NCBI GenBank assembly: GCA_907165275.2
Contig: OU015663.1
Span: 5,406,501 to 5,470,500, forward strand
Source of the DNA: Zygaena filipendulae
Lineage: Eukaryota > Arthropoda > Insecta > Lepidoptera > Zygaenidae
Direction of reading: 5' to 3'
Length of the DNA: 64,000 nt
The notes below the pieces were generated by a model. That model did not search any database, had not been told where the DNA came from, and was given only the letters and a program-made list of their open reading frames with translations. Below are positions 1 to 12,189 of this stretch, piece after piece. The translations under genes and the position numbers were made by a program. The stretch's first letter is position 1; each line of letters opens with the position of its first letter.

Positions 1-959
1 ACTTGTTTTCGCCTGCTGCAGCCGGTCAAATTATTTTAATGCGACGAAATACGGAGGTGGATGTACGGCAGGATGGCATCTCTTTCTTTTCGCACTCTGT
101 ATACTTTATTCAACTCGTAGTTATACTAAATAGTTCAAAGTGTTTTCGGTATTTTAATATTAGTTTATTCTGTAGAAACTGTTAAGTATCTAAGTATGAA
201 AACATTGGACACGTAACAGCAATTAGGTAGTTGTAAATAATAGTATCAAGTTTATTACAGTCACGAGACGTGGTGTATACGTCGTAAGCAAACTGTTAAT
301 ATTCGTCCGTTCACAAAGGGCAGGCGATGTGTATAAACAGAACGAGAACAGAGATCGTCGCTGAACTGTTTTGTATTTAGGAGCATCCCGACCTAAGTGA
401 AAGCTAGGTTCGGTTTGAACTAATACCGCGACCGAATCCAATGGTATCAATTCATGGACGCGAGCAATCTGCTTTTTTTGCAGTTGCAGTTTGGCAGAGT
501 AGTATTTATGAAATATATTGTATTGTATTTAAATAAATTAATTAAAAAAAAAAAAACCACCACAATGCATTTTTTCGGCGTTATGAAAAAACTCTGGCCT
601 TTTCAATTTGCCAACTACATAAATATATAACTGACGGCATTATTCCAGTAAAATGAACTGCAATTTACCTGTAAATGGAATGAATGTTAACAGTCGGGAA
701 TTGGACTGAAGAAGAATGTGGGTCTATAATTCTCTGAACATCAAATAAAAATGAGTTTATTTGTAATTTTATATCTTTTTTCAGTTTTATGTTTTTTCAC
801 CTCTAAAGGTAAAATATCTGTTTATTATTCATTATTGTATTAAGAATTTATTTAAATCATAAATAAGTGAATAAAACTAATTATAAATACAAAACTGGCC
901 TCAATTAACAAAACTCATATTGCTCGTTTATAATCTAAATACATAATTATATACCATAC

Positions 960-1150
960 ACCATACCATACATAATAATAACCAGCGCTAGGTGTTCCCG
1001 CACCTAGCTATAATGCTGAGTTGGTGACCCTTTCGGCAGAGCATGCAAGAGATATTATCTGTCTCTTTAGATTAGGCACTGTTGATGTTTGTTTCTTTTT
1101 CTTGTGTGTTGTGCTGAAATAAATATATTTTCTTCTTCTTTTTCTTCTAA
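960..1150 (+). mobile_element. possible retroposon 3' end with TTCTTCTTC tail
   Basis: AGCGCTAGGTGTTCCCGCAC..., then GCTGAAATAAATATATTTTC and a TTCTTCTTCTTT tail. A polyadenylation-like hexamer followed by a short simple repeat suggests a retroposed 3' end; the family is not recognised. Confidence 0.35.
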
Positions 1151-1711
1151 TTATATGTATTATATTGAGTTTGTTTGTTACAATTTCATGCTTTAACTAC
1201 TCAACCGACCGTTTTCAGGGGTACAGAAATGGACAAAGGGTACGTTTTATGTAGAAAAGGTTCTGTTCCCGAGGGACAGGACAGACAGTAGCTTAATCGA
1301 CAAAATCTACACTAACCACAAAGAAGTCACGGCCACCAGCTAGTACGAAATAAATAGGCAAACAGTAATTGCAAGTCATGTTGTTTTACGTTTCCTGAAA
1401 GGCTGTCGGAACGTAGATGGAAAAAATACTTTATCTGATGTAAGGGATTTATCCAAGGTAAGCGAATAAAAAGAGGTAGCTGTGTAAGCGGTAGTCGCAC
1501 GAACCACAAAACGGGTTGTGGGCACCGTCTCACTCGTATCTCGGAGGTGGCATTCAGAGACAAAAACAAATGGAAGTATTACTGGAGACAATCTACATTT
1601 AAATAGATCTTTTTCCTCAATTCGTGCACGAGTTCGGTGATAGGTATCGCTGTCGCCGATTTATTTCCGCGAATTTGCATTTAGGTGATGGCTCTGTGCG
1701 TCTTCGGTTTT

Positions 1712-1772
1712 GTACTGTCGCAGCCTCGTAGCGTTGTAGCCCCGTAGCGCCGTAGCCTCGTAGCTGCACTAC
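1712..1772. repeat. CGTAGC minisatellite
   Basis: GCCTCGTAGCGTTGTAGCCC then CGTAGCGCCGTAGCCTCGTAGC: about six imperfect 9-base units. It reads as a Tyr/Gly/Ala-rich peptide in one frame, but only as a repeat effect. Confidence 0.6.
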
Positions 1773-3120
1773 GCTCCAATTAATTGAATAAGAAAACCAC
1801 TTCTGAAAATAAAATGAAGTTTGTTCAAGAATATAAAAATAAATGTACACGATTTATGTGTAGGTATATTCGAGATTAATAAATTTAATGGTTGCGTGGT
1901 TTTGCATAGGTATTTTATATTTTACTGTTACAATATGGAACATACAAAAATAACAAGTTAGAAGTGAGGTAGGTAGTAGGTGTAAATGACTTTTGAATAT
2001 CAGAGAAGGGAACCATTCAGGAGATCAAGATGGCGCGCGACGTAATCTAAAAGTGATGGTCGCGTGGTTGCCATCGACACAATGGTACCGGCGTTATTAA
2101 TTATTCCAATGTGAACGGAGTTCCGACAAAAGGCATTAACTGTGCAGATAATGGCGTTTCTCGCAGTCAGCTTCCGCATTTGCTCCACCACGGCGGCAAT
2201 CACTCATCTAATGATGCGCGATATTGCAAATTGAGACGTTCGTCTACTGCATTACTTATGTCCCCGGTACGTCTCACCTTCTCACTAATTGCGTTGCTCG
2301 AGACAAACTCAAATTTGTAAACACAAAATCACACAAGCTTCATGAATCTCATATTGATCATCTCCTAAATGTTACCTGAAAGTGTCGAAGAGCAAAAAGC
2401 GAATAGTTTTTTTTATGACTATCATCTGGTAAGTAAAACCAGACTAAGTAAAAGTATTTGGGAGTTAGAATATCAAATAAATGAAAATCTAAAAAATCTT
2501 TGAATTCTATCGATCTCAAAACTAGAATCTAATAAGATCGAAATCATAAACTAGCTTTAGTAAAAAGAGATAACCTGTTGATTTTTTTTACACTCCATAG
2601 ACTTTGATCTTTGAATAATTATGGAATTTAACTATAATTATTATTAATTATTAACTGATCATCTGAAACTATTATAGGGATTTTCTGGTTGGTGAGCTAA
2701 CCGTAAAATAAGTAGATACCAAGCATTACCTACCATAGAATGGCTGATATGGACAGTACAAATCATGTTAAAATAACAGTCACGGTTGTCATTCCGTTTG
2801 CAAATTAGCAAATGTGTTACACGAATGCCAGCCATGAAAGGAATTCGGACGTTGCCCGAATATAATTAGAGTGAAGAAATAAAATAACGACATCGGAATT
2901 TAAATACAAAATACAAAATCCAGTGCGGGCAGAGGAATGTTTTCGAATCTCCTACAGTAAATACGGTCCCTCATAATCATTATTTGAACGAACAATTAAC
3001 ATTCGAATCTCGTGCGGCCGTTGGTAGTGATAATTTGATTTGCACGCGCGACAGGCACTGTACACAGACGTTGCTTACGCACGCTGCTGGCGACATCTCT
3101 ATCGGGACTCATTGGCTTTG

Positions 3121-3300
3121 ACTAGCTTTTCCCCGCTGTTTCACCAGCGTTAGATTCGGGATTCTCTCGTGTAAATCAAACACACACATTTAGAATTCAC
3201 ATGCACACACAGAAACACATGCTCATACTGACACACACGCACGCACCAGACACACACACTATCACTCTCACAAGTTCACCCATGCACACGTTCACACATA
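3121..3300 (+). repeat. CCGCGG-head repeat fragment running into a CA-rich stretch
   Basis: CTAGCTTTTCCCCGCTGTTT...CCAGCGTTA is a diverged repeat head cut after about 50 bp. It is followed at 3176-3300 by CACACA-rich low-complexity sequence. Confidence 0.5.
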
Positions 3301-4188
3301 GAACATTTTTATTTAATATTTTTCTATTTTGTACCTACTAATAATAGTTTTTGAGTTTTTGAGTTCGGGACCTGGAGACTTATAACACAGGTTAACCTAG
3401 ATTAGGCTCCAGATCTCCTACTTTCCTTAATTAAAACACATTTCATGTACTTTTGTGGAGACGAATAAATGATACTATTATTATATAATATTATTTTAAT
3501 GATTGGTCTAATCAAATACGAGTAACTAAATGTACCTATTATTACAAAAATTGAATTGTCAGTAAAATATTTTTGGATAGTGGTGTCATGGATAAGCCTA
3601 TGCTTCTCAACAGATTCACGATAACTCGGCAACTCCAACGCAGGTAGGGACCATCGTCTTGACAAAAAAATGTGAATATGATCTCAATCGGTCAAGTCGT
3701 TCAGAAGTAACACGATCATAATTAAACACACCAATAAAGAATAATAAATCGATCATCGCCACCTTTTGAGTCCAGATTTTAAGATTCTTACTTTGGACAC
3801 TAAACCAACTTCATTTAATGCGAGTTTAGTATTCTTTGAGTAAATCCTAAACTACAAACCACCACTTTAAACTACCGATAACGTAAACAAATGTTGCTTA
3901 AATGCTGTAACAAGTACAAACATCTGAAATACACTTCTATTTAACAATATTGAAATTTCAAATTAATCAAAGTGAGCTCACAAAAAATATATTCTGCTCC
4001 CTTATTACCTACACTAGGGTTGAGAGCGTTTTACGCAACGCTGCTCAATAACGGGCTGTTGGTCAATACAAAGATCTGAATGTTTTGAGGCGAGCGGCAA
4101 CCCGTCCTCGCGACGACGTTTGAATTTAATAGTAAAGTCAAATTTCCCAAAATAGATCTACCTTAATGATTAACAATATAGTCACACA

Positions 4189-4330
4189 CTAGCTGTTCCC
4201 CCGCGGTTTCATTCGCGTGTGTTTTGGACTTCACCAGGATCTCTTGGATACCTATCGAGATAAAAATTGAGACCTAAGTTCCAAGTTCAAATCTGAAAAA
4301 TAGTTTTTTACAAGTATGTTCAAAATGAAT
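4189..4330 (+). repeat. CCGCGG-head interspersed repeat, diverged copy
   Basis: CTAGCTGTTCCCCCGCGGTT head; the body is diverged (GGATCTCTTGGATACC) and no CAAA tail is clear. Confidence 0.6.
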
Positions 4331-4386
4331 TTTAGTGGTCATCCTTTACTTCCTGCTCTTTTTCTTTGATTACAATAATATTTCTA

Positions 4387-4552
4387 ACTAGTTGTACCCC
4401 GCGGTTTCACCCGCGGTAATTTCGGAATTCCCGCGAGAATTCCGGGATAAAAAGTACCCTATGTCCTTCTCTGTACCCCTGACAACACGTATGCCAAATT
4501 TCATCCAAATCCGTTCAGCCGTTTTTGCATGATTGAGTAAACGAATGCGAGG
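4387..4552 (+). repeat. CCGCGG-head interspersed repeat, near full
   Basis: Order of blocks in this family: head CCCCGCGGTTTCACCCGCGG (self-complementary), TTCCCGCGAGAATTCCGGGA, AAAAGTACCCTATGTCCTTC, GACAACACGTATGCCAAATT, CATCCAAATCCGTTCAGCCG. The last parts resemble the 3' region of RTE-type LINEs, so the family is probably a SINE or truncated LINE; that assignment is inference. Confidence 0.75.
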
Positions 4553-4878
4553 ATAAGAGCTCGAAAGTGCATTTTCATCCGACTTGCTTCAAATTTATCG
4601 TCACTGCTCAGCTCCTATGACGTGTCTTAGCGTTATGTGATATAGCTTATAACCTGCCCAGGAGTATGAACTACAATCGTACCAAGTTTGGTTAAAATCC
4701 CTTCAGTAGTTTTTGACCCATGCGTGCACATACAGACAGACAGACAGACAAAAAAATTACTGATTGCATTTTTGGCATCAGTATCGATCACCATTCATCC
4801 TCCAATATTAATTTTGAATATTCAATGTACAGAATTGACCCCTCTACAGTTTTATTATAAGTATAGATATAGATAGAT
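4553..4878 (+). repeat. second interspersed repeat with CAGA tail
   Basis: Abuts the previous copy. Contains AAATCCCTTCAGTAGTTTTT, a CAGA run at 4734-4750, then TGGCATCAGTATCGATCACC, a separate lepidopteran repeat 3' region, ending in ATAGATATAGATAG. Confidence 0.6.
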
Positions 4879-5486
4879 GTAGAGTACAGACCCGCTCTAG
4901 ACTAGAGTTTTACTGTACCCGTTACCCATTCGTCTGTTCCCCTGTCTGCTGCTGTTTCATTCACATGTTTTTCGGGATTTCCTTGGAAACTCTTGTTGTT
5001 CTTGAATATGTTAAATCCTAAATGTTAAGTAAGGGCATAGCTTCCAGTATGCTAAGTATCATTCAATTTCATCCAGGGGTTATTTATTTATTTATCTACA
5101 GATGCACTTAAAAAACATAGCTATCTCGTGAAGTGCGTTCAAAAAATCGACGACAGACAAATTTTATAAATATTATCGTAATAATATATTTGAGCGATAT
5201 TTTTGATGCGGACAGACACCCCAAGTCTATAATTTTGTACTAGTATGTATAAATTTAGAAAATAGTTATCTAATTTGTATAGGTACAACATACTTCGTTC
5301 TTCTCTATAATTTACTCTTAACTTGTTCAGAACAATACTTTGTTATGTCTAACAAGATTTGTTTTGTCAAACAAGATTAACATTTTCGCCTTCCAAGATC
5401 TAAGTACGTTAGATAAGTATGACAGGACAGATGGCGTGCGACTTGTTGTTCAAATGGATGGATGCTTACTTAATCCTATTATTATA

Positions 5487-5638
5487 TGGGTAAATGTTAT
5501 ATGCTTTCACGCCTTCCCTGATCAACTAATCATCATGAAATGCAAAAATCACGAAAGCATATATGGTTTTTTTAATCCTGGAATTCCCGCGGGAACTCCG
5601 GAATTAGCGCAGATGAAAACATGGCTAATTTTACTATA
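5487..5638 (-). repeat. CCGCGG-head repeat, minus orientation
   Basis: Complement of the tail (GCTTTCACGCCTTCCCTGAT), then TTCCCGCGGGAACTCCGGAA and a decayed head. It is open in one plus-strand frame for about 100 codons, but that peptide is only repeat sequence. Confidence 0.65.
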
Positions 5639-5945
5639 AAATAAAATAACTACAAATAGGTTATTGCCGAGTACTAACTGAACGGATACCATAAATACTT
5701 TAAAATCAGTGTGAATTGCCCTGAAACTGACTTCTTACAGCAAACCATCTGAGCTAAGATTACAACTAAAAAGTAACGTCACTTATTCCTCAAGTATTCT
5801 TAAAAAAATAATAAAATAGGTAAAAAATAGCGGTCATAGTTGTTACAAACTAATAGTTATCTGTTTATAGGTATAGGTAAATGTATAATCTTAAAACACA
5901 AAAAATTCATAACTTGGCTCTGTAGATAGGGGAGATTAGTCCAAA

Positions 5946-7128
5946 ACCAGGTATGGGGGTAAAACCGGGATAAGGCAGAGTTATAGCTGTTTACGTTTTT
6001 TAAATTTAATCGAGAATTTGTTAGAGGTTGTTGACTACCCTGATTAGTTGGTCAACATCGGTGCTCAGTCGATGTAAACAAAGAGATTATAATAGAAATT
6101 TTATGGTGATTTGATCCTATTTTCTTTGTATTTCGTAAGTATGTTAATATACTTGAATTGTTTTTTTTTTTATAAAGATTAAGGATTTATTTAACTGTAA
6201 TTACTAAAAATTTGACATGAGCAAAGTTTTTATATTGCGGAATTTTCAGGTTATCTTTTTATTTTTGTGTTTTAAAGTGCGTCTGGGGCAAAACCGTAGA
6301 TACGGGGTAAAATCTGGTAGCACCCGGTTACCAAAATTAATTTTTTTTATTTATTAAGAACGTAGGTTTTTTAAAACGGATCATCCATTCTGGTCTGAGG
6401 AAAACATAAAAAGCTATTTTAGAAATAACTTGCTGTCTCGCGCGGTTTCACCCGCGATAATTTTGAAGTTCCCGTGGAATTGTTCCATACAAACTTTGCA
6501 ACCCCTTTTCATCCACTTAGGGGTGGAATTTCCAAAAATCCTTTCTTATCAGATGCCTACTTCATACAAAGAACACACCCTCCAAGTTTCAGGTCTGTAC
6601 GATCAGCGGTTTAGGCTGTGCGTTGATCCATCGATTTCATTCAGGACAAAGCATTTTATATGTAAAGATAAATAGAAGATGGATAATAGAAGTATGGAGT
6701 GCATGGTTATCGTATAGCTTCTAAATAATTTTCAGTTTAACAATCAACGCTAGAAGTTCGCATTGAAAAGTACCATGTGAATAAAGATTTTGAAGTTGCT
6801 TCTAAAACGGGTTCGTTCGTTTTCCGACAGAGTTTACCTACCCCTAAACAAGAACATTAAATGTAAAGCCAGATTTGGGTATAGGTACCCACTACCCTGT
6901 TTTGAACCAAGCATGAGGCAAAATGGCACAACCGTATAAAAACATGACTTTTTTATAATTTTAATTTTATGTTATTAAGAATTAAGAAAAAGAGTGATTT
7001 CTAGTGCAAAGTTTGTAATTAATAAATGAACTAAAGATTGTTACGGTTTATTTATATTCTATAAAACCTTCGTTTTAGGAAACTTTTCCCTTAGCGTCTC
7101 GATTTTACCCCTCTCCCATACTTGGTGA
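5946..7128. mobile_element. possible TIR element interrupted by a subfamily B repeat
   Basis: CCAGGTATGGGGGTAAAACC at 5948 and, inverted, TTTTACCCCTCTCCCATACT at 7104 form imperfect termini. Internal GGGGCAAAACCG, ACGGGGTAAAATC and AGGCAAAATGGC motifs echo them. The repeat at 6430-6675 would be a later insertion. Confidence 0.35.
6430..6675 (+). repeat. CCGCGG-head repeat, subfamily B (copy 1)
   Basis: Head CGCGCGGTTTCACCCGCGAT, then GGAATTGTTCCATACAAACT, AACCCCTTTTCATCC and TACTTCATACAAAGAACACA. About 240 bp are shared with 24297-24535, so this is a distinct subfamily with a different body. Confidence 0.7.
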
Positions 7129-7287
7129 TGTGTGAGCGAGCGCACGACTGCATTAGAAAAAGTAGCTGCTTTTTTAATGAAATCCTATTTGGGTTGGCAC
7201 TGATGCTGGCCAAATTGAACTTTTGATTGGTTAGATTTTTCATGACTACATCACAATATATATAAGTTTGTAAGTTTTATATAGAGA

Positions 7288-7487
7288 CTAGCTGTTCCCC
7301 GCGGTTTTACCCGCGTTAATTTCAGAGTTCCCGCGGGAATTCCGATTACAATATAGCCTATATTACTCAAGGATAATGTAGCTTTCTAATGGTGAAAGAA
7401 TTGTTGAAATCAGTCCAGTAGTTTTTGAGTTAAATCGTAAAAAAAAAAATCATATCTTTCCTTTATAATGTAGATAACAATTACAGA
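7288..7487 (+). repeat. CCGCGG-head repeat, subfamily C
   Basis: Head as usual, then ACAATATAGCCTATATTACT, AATGTAGCTTTCTAATGGTG and CCAGTAGTTTTTGAGTTAAA with an A run. The same body occurs at 26166-26354 and 44020-44208. Confidence 0.7.
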
Positions 7488-8640
7488 TTGTTAACTTGGG
7501 TTTATGGTCTAACTGAAAAATAGGCGTGATTTCATCGCTTTGTACTGATTGGTTTAGTTATAAAAATTTTAAGCATAATATAGTGGCGCTAAAGCACTTC
7601 CAAACAGCCAACACTACTTTACATCTTCTCTAGTATCATCATTACCAATAGCAGTCTATGACAATCCTGCACTTCCGATATTCGGTAAACCCTAAAATCG
7701 GAAAAAGTCTAAACAAAACTGGATACGCGAACTGGATACTGGTAAACTGTGTTTGCTTTTGAAAACCACTGAAAGGATTCTAAGAATAAAAGTTTGTTTA
7801 TTTTTCAACAATGGAGTATGATATTTTCATTGTTTTCTCTTGCTGGATACAAGTGCGGAACACTAGAAATTTATTTTGGCCCATAGTATAAACAAACACT
7901 GGGTATCTACTGCACAGCGCACTTACTTCCTCATACATCTTTCATTGTCCCTAGCATTTACCTACTTTTAATTTTTTTATATCTAATAGCTCCTAACGTT
8001 TTCTATGGAGCTATCTATAAATCGTATCTTTTTTAAAAAAACAGAGGAATTGACAACACTTATAAACTAAATATTCGAGACATTGTCAGTGAAATACCGC
8101 CGAAAGTTAGCGAAATGATGAGAAACGCGATGAAAACATTTTTAGTCTGCAATATTATGCTTATGCTTGTCAGATGTAATATTCCATACCTAATTTCCTA
8201 AATAAAGTATTTTTGATTAAGTTATTTTAATCTAACGTTGTAACCATCGCCCTTGAAATAATAAGAGATCAAAACATTAGTATTGTATATCCTGAAGTTC
8301 TTCTGTAAAATTTTTTGTTAGTGTTACGACCGTTGGACTATACTTCGAAAAAAGTATTCCCGAGCACTTTAAAGTCACCGATTTTTTTTTGGTAGGAAGA
8401 AACTTTGATTTTAGATGTGCAACATGAGCACGAACATTTTAAATTCAAATTCTATCAAAATGCATATGTTAGTGTAGGAAATCAGCCCTTCTTTTGCGCG
8501 TCCGACTCGAAAAAGTGGAGCAATGAGTGTAAAGTCCGTACTAAATAAATGTAAACACTATATTGTCCGTCTTTGAACTTTATTACTAGGTATTGCCTTA
8601 TAGCACAGATACCTATAATATAATATCTGCTAATGGGCAT
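7488..8640. other. non-coding, nothing assignable
   Basis: AT-rich with no long frame, no repeat head and no strong inverted repeat. Confidence 0.5.
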
Positions 8641-8660
8641 GTTGACTAATTTTTGTTTTA

Positions 8661-8918
8661 GTCCGTCTTGTAGATTAAGTATTAAAAAATATTGGACACG
8701 TATTTTTTTTTTACGTAATCAAAAAATAACGGCGATATATTGAGTTGAAATTTCGAGTGACGTCACTATTCTGACAGTTTGTATGGCGGTTTTAGCGGTT
8801 AGTGACGTCACGACCCCCTCACCCTAAACTTTAATGCGCTTTATCTCTGTATATTTTAATTTATTTGTAAAAGCAAAAAATACGTGTCTATTGTTTTTTT
8901 ATTTTCTAACTGACGGAC
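8661..8918. mobile_element. MITE with GTCCGTC termini and TA target duplication
   Basis: Ends GTCCGTC/GACGGAC, flanked by TA on both sides (8659-8660 and 8919-8920). The inner arms share ACACGTATTTTTT (8696 region and, inverted, 8877-8888). The core holds two GTGACGTCAC-like palindromes. A TA duplication suggests a Tc1/mariner-type transposase acted on it; there is no coding capacity. Confidence 0.6.
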
Positions 8919-8924
8919 TAATTA

Positions 8925-9682
8925 GAATTTTGATTTTCAAAAGTAGTCCACATCCACTATAATAGTATAGTGGGTGTTATTTTGCAGTCTCTAAATTAAC
9001 GGATGATATTATACTGCTGATAAATAGTGAATCGAAAGAAATAAATTTATCATGACAATTTTTTTAATTTTATTTATAAAAATATTTAGGTATATACTGT
9101 ATAATTAATTTATCGACATACGCGCCACGCCGACAGCAATTTTATTATTTTCGTAGCACATGCGATTCAGTATGGTATTAAGTTTAAAGTACAATAATTA
9201 CGTATACTGCGACTATACGAAATAAGTGGTGAAAGTAAACCAAAACGTTGATTTTATCGCACTGTTGAGTGGTAAAGAACATAATAGATTTTCCTTTAAC
9301 GCAACTGAAAACGTCATACATGACAGAAAAATAAATAATTCATGGAACTTTAAAAGAACTTGACATTCATATATATCTCATTTCTTTAATTAGCGAAGCC
9401 GTTATCATGCAAAGTTTTCGGTGCGAACTTGGTTTTCTTTCACATTATGTTTTAGTTGCGATCATTATACTCGTAAAATTTTTATTCGTATTTTTAGGCT
9501 ACCTGCTTCAAAAAAGGTTCTCAGTTCGTCGGAATCTTTTTCTTATGTATAGGTATGGTATGTTCCCCGATTACTCGAAATGCACAGACTTCAAACCAAA
9601 CAGTTGGTAGCACATCCCAATAATATTTACAGGCATTTTAATCTTTTTAAGCATTGCAGTTATAAGTACCATATATCTTCAC
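8925..9682. other. non-coding, one short frame
   Basis: A 67-codon plus-strand frame starts at 9407 with a hydrophobic middle. There is no family signature and flanking composition is the same, so I leave it uncalled. Confidence 0.4.
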
Positions 9683-9864
9683 TATTATAAAAGTGAAAGC
9701 GAGTTATTTGTTTGTTTGTTACGCTTTCACGCCTCAACAGTTCAATGGATCATCGTGAAATTATGCATAAACATTTTCAGGGATACAGAGAAGGACATTT
9801 TTATCCCGTAATTCCCGCGGGAACTCCGAAATCAACGCGGATGAAACCGCGGGGATCAGCTAGT
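9683..9864 (-). repeat. CCGCGG-head repeat, full minus copy
   Basis: Reads from tail (TATAAAAGTGAAAGCGAG, TTTGTTTGTTTG) to head (ACCGCGGGGATCAGCTAG). Block order is complete; only the head hairpin is slightly diverged. Confidence 0.75.
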
Positions 9865-10146
9865 TTTATTGTATTTTGCTTTTTGATGTAGTGCATTTTT
9901 GTGTTTTTGAAGTCTGTAGGTAGATATTTTTTTTCACTTGAATATTAATAATTTTGGGTGAACATCACTAGAGTAACAAGCCTTAGGCCTGTTATTGTGA
10001 CTGGATAGGAAACTCGCAATCGGGAATAGGTATTATGTACATATATGATGAAACAAGAAGGATTTCGACAATTGTTGATACGCCAGTCATAGCCTGAAGA
10101 ACAAGAAAGCTTTTCTTTCAAAACCATGTTAATGTTTATTTGTCTA

Positions 10147-10360
10147 CTAGCTATGCCCCGCGGTTTCTTCCACGTGAGTTTCGAAATTCCCGCAGGAACT
10201 ATTTTTTTCTAAAATAAAAGAAGCCTAAGTTACTCCATCTACACCCTACATCAGCTATGTGCCAGTGAAATGCCCGTTAAAATCGGTCCAGCCGTTTCAG
10301 AGATTAGCCAGAACAAACAAACAGACAGACAGACAGAGAACTATTTTAAAAATAGATTTT
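10147..10360 (+). repeat. CCGCGG-head repeat with CAGA tail
   Basis: CTAGCTATGCCCCGCGGTTT head, ATCGGTCCAGCCGTTTCAGA near the 3' end, then CAAACA and CAGACAGACAGACAGA tails at 10312-10336. Confidence 0.7.
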
Positions 10361-12189
10361 TTTATGTAACTACCGTATATACTTTCATATGCATTTAGTG
10401 AAAAGTTATTAATTTGGAATTACAAACAGACACTTAAATTTTATTTATTTATTTATTGTTTCTTTCTTTATATTTATTTCTTTATTTATATTTATACAAT
10501 TTTATTTATTTATAAGGATGTATAGACGGATAAGTTATAAATATGTATAATATGTGTGACTGTGTGTATGTAGTACAATCCATTATTCAATAAAAATACA
10601 GTCGTTTCGTATAATATCTTTCATTGGTTTTCCAACCACCATTGACATTTTTATCACACAAAATGAGATTTGCATAAATAATCCTGTATATCACATGACA
10701 TTCGTCGTGTGAATAAAATTACCATCGCTTACATGTCCCCACACATATAAGCACGTAGCAATAAACGTGAAGTTATCTACCCTTGAACAGGTATGATCCC
10801 ATTTATATCCAGGATTTATTTCCTATGAGCAAAATTTCCGAAATCGCTTTCACGATTCGGATAGAAATCAAATAGGTATAGGTAAATTGCAAGGAATTTA
10901 ATTTAGAACCGACTTCAATACAGGAGGACGTTTGCAATTCGTTATTTTCTGTAATGAACGGGTATGTTACGTTACAATTGTCATTTTTTTTAATGAACCA
11001 ATTTTATAATTTTGTTTTATTTAAAAAGGTTAACCTTAAGGTTGGTACCTTAATTTAGGTACTTAGTATCTACAGATATAAATCTAAAATAGAATTTTCT
11101 TTGTAAAATTATTTAGAGATATAAAACAGTGCAATTAAAAGATTCAATTTGATATTTCATTAGTTGCACATCAGTTAAAAAGGTAGAGTCAACATTTTGT
11201 GCGGCAAAGGAAAACATAAGGAATAGTTTTAGTTCGCGCGTAGGCAATGTATTATAAAGTAAAAGAACTCTATTAAAAGGAAAGAACGAGAGTTCCGGAA
11301 AAAACAAAGTTAGCGTGGACTGCCGTAATCTGGCGAATACGATTTATTTCCTTACTTCATGACTGTATTTGATGAATGGTAAAAACTCTAAAGCATATAA
11401 ATCGATGGTTCTACTTTAACGAAAGAAATATCCATTGTCTCTGTTCAACGATATTTATTTTTGAAATACTATAGTCATATTTGTGTTTAAAATAATAGGC
11501 ATAGCGAACGTAATTTGTGCCGTTCATGGACACATTGACAAGTTAATTTTGTGTTTCAATTTCGAACGGAATTTTGAATAAAACTAACGCTCTATACGTA
11601 TTATGTAAATCTAATATCACTATGTTTAAAATAGATATTGCCAGTATGTCACCATTCCTACCGGTATTCGAGCTTAATAATAAAAAACACATTTTACAAA
11701 AATACCGTTTATAACATAAACGTGTTTAACAACGAACGAACACTTCATTGTAAGTATTTATTATTATTCAATCGGGTTCGCTTCTTTTTAGTATGTTTTT
11801 GCCGGATCACAGTCCGTTTTATTTCTTCATGGTTGCGGTACATCAATAAAACAAATCTCGAAATATAAGTGAAGAGGCTCTAGCCTCGTGGCCGTGTAGT
11901 TATGAGCGGGTTTATGTGTGTCGGTGGGGCTCGCTGCGATGGCAATGAGCACGCGATTTGTGGCCACACTAAACTTAACGACGCTCTTACGTTGCCTCGA
12001 CTATGAAAAGCCAATCAAACTTTAATGTACCTTCTTTAGACTACGTTCTTTATAGGAGCAGAACGCCTGTCGTTAGTTGCTTTACGTTTTTCTATTTGAC
12101 TCGCTAATTGGGTGCGGTCGGTATTTTCCAACTCAATCAAAAACTTTCAGTTCGTTTTTATAGAGAGGAAAATAGAGTATGGTTTATTG
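10361..12189. other. non-coding; TTTA-rich and a GC-richer block
   Basis: (TTTA)n low complexity at 10440-10515. At 11875-12010 a GC-richer patch (GGCTCTAGCCTCGTGGCCGT; GTGGCCACAC) could be regulatory. No exon recognised. Confidence 0.45.

Larger units (their letters stand above)
1..3120. other. non-coding, few recognised elements
   Basis: AT-rich. The diverged minus repeat text at 1195-1300 (ACTCAACCGACCGTTTTCAG) may be an old CCGCGG-family tail. The 2010-2290 stretch is more GC-balanced (GCGTTTCTCGCAGTCAGCTT) and could be a conserved non-coding block. No exon with good splice sites and protein-like content was found. Confidence 0.5.

Noticed and set aside
5340..5639. 99-codon plus-strand open frame
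   Set aside because: Its second half is the reverse complement of the CCGCGG-head repeat; similar peptide text would arise from any such copy.
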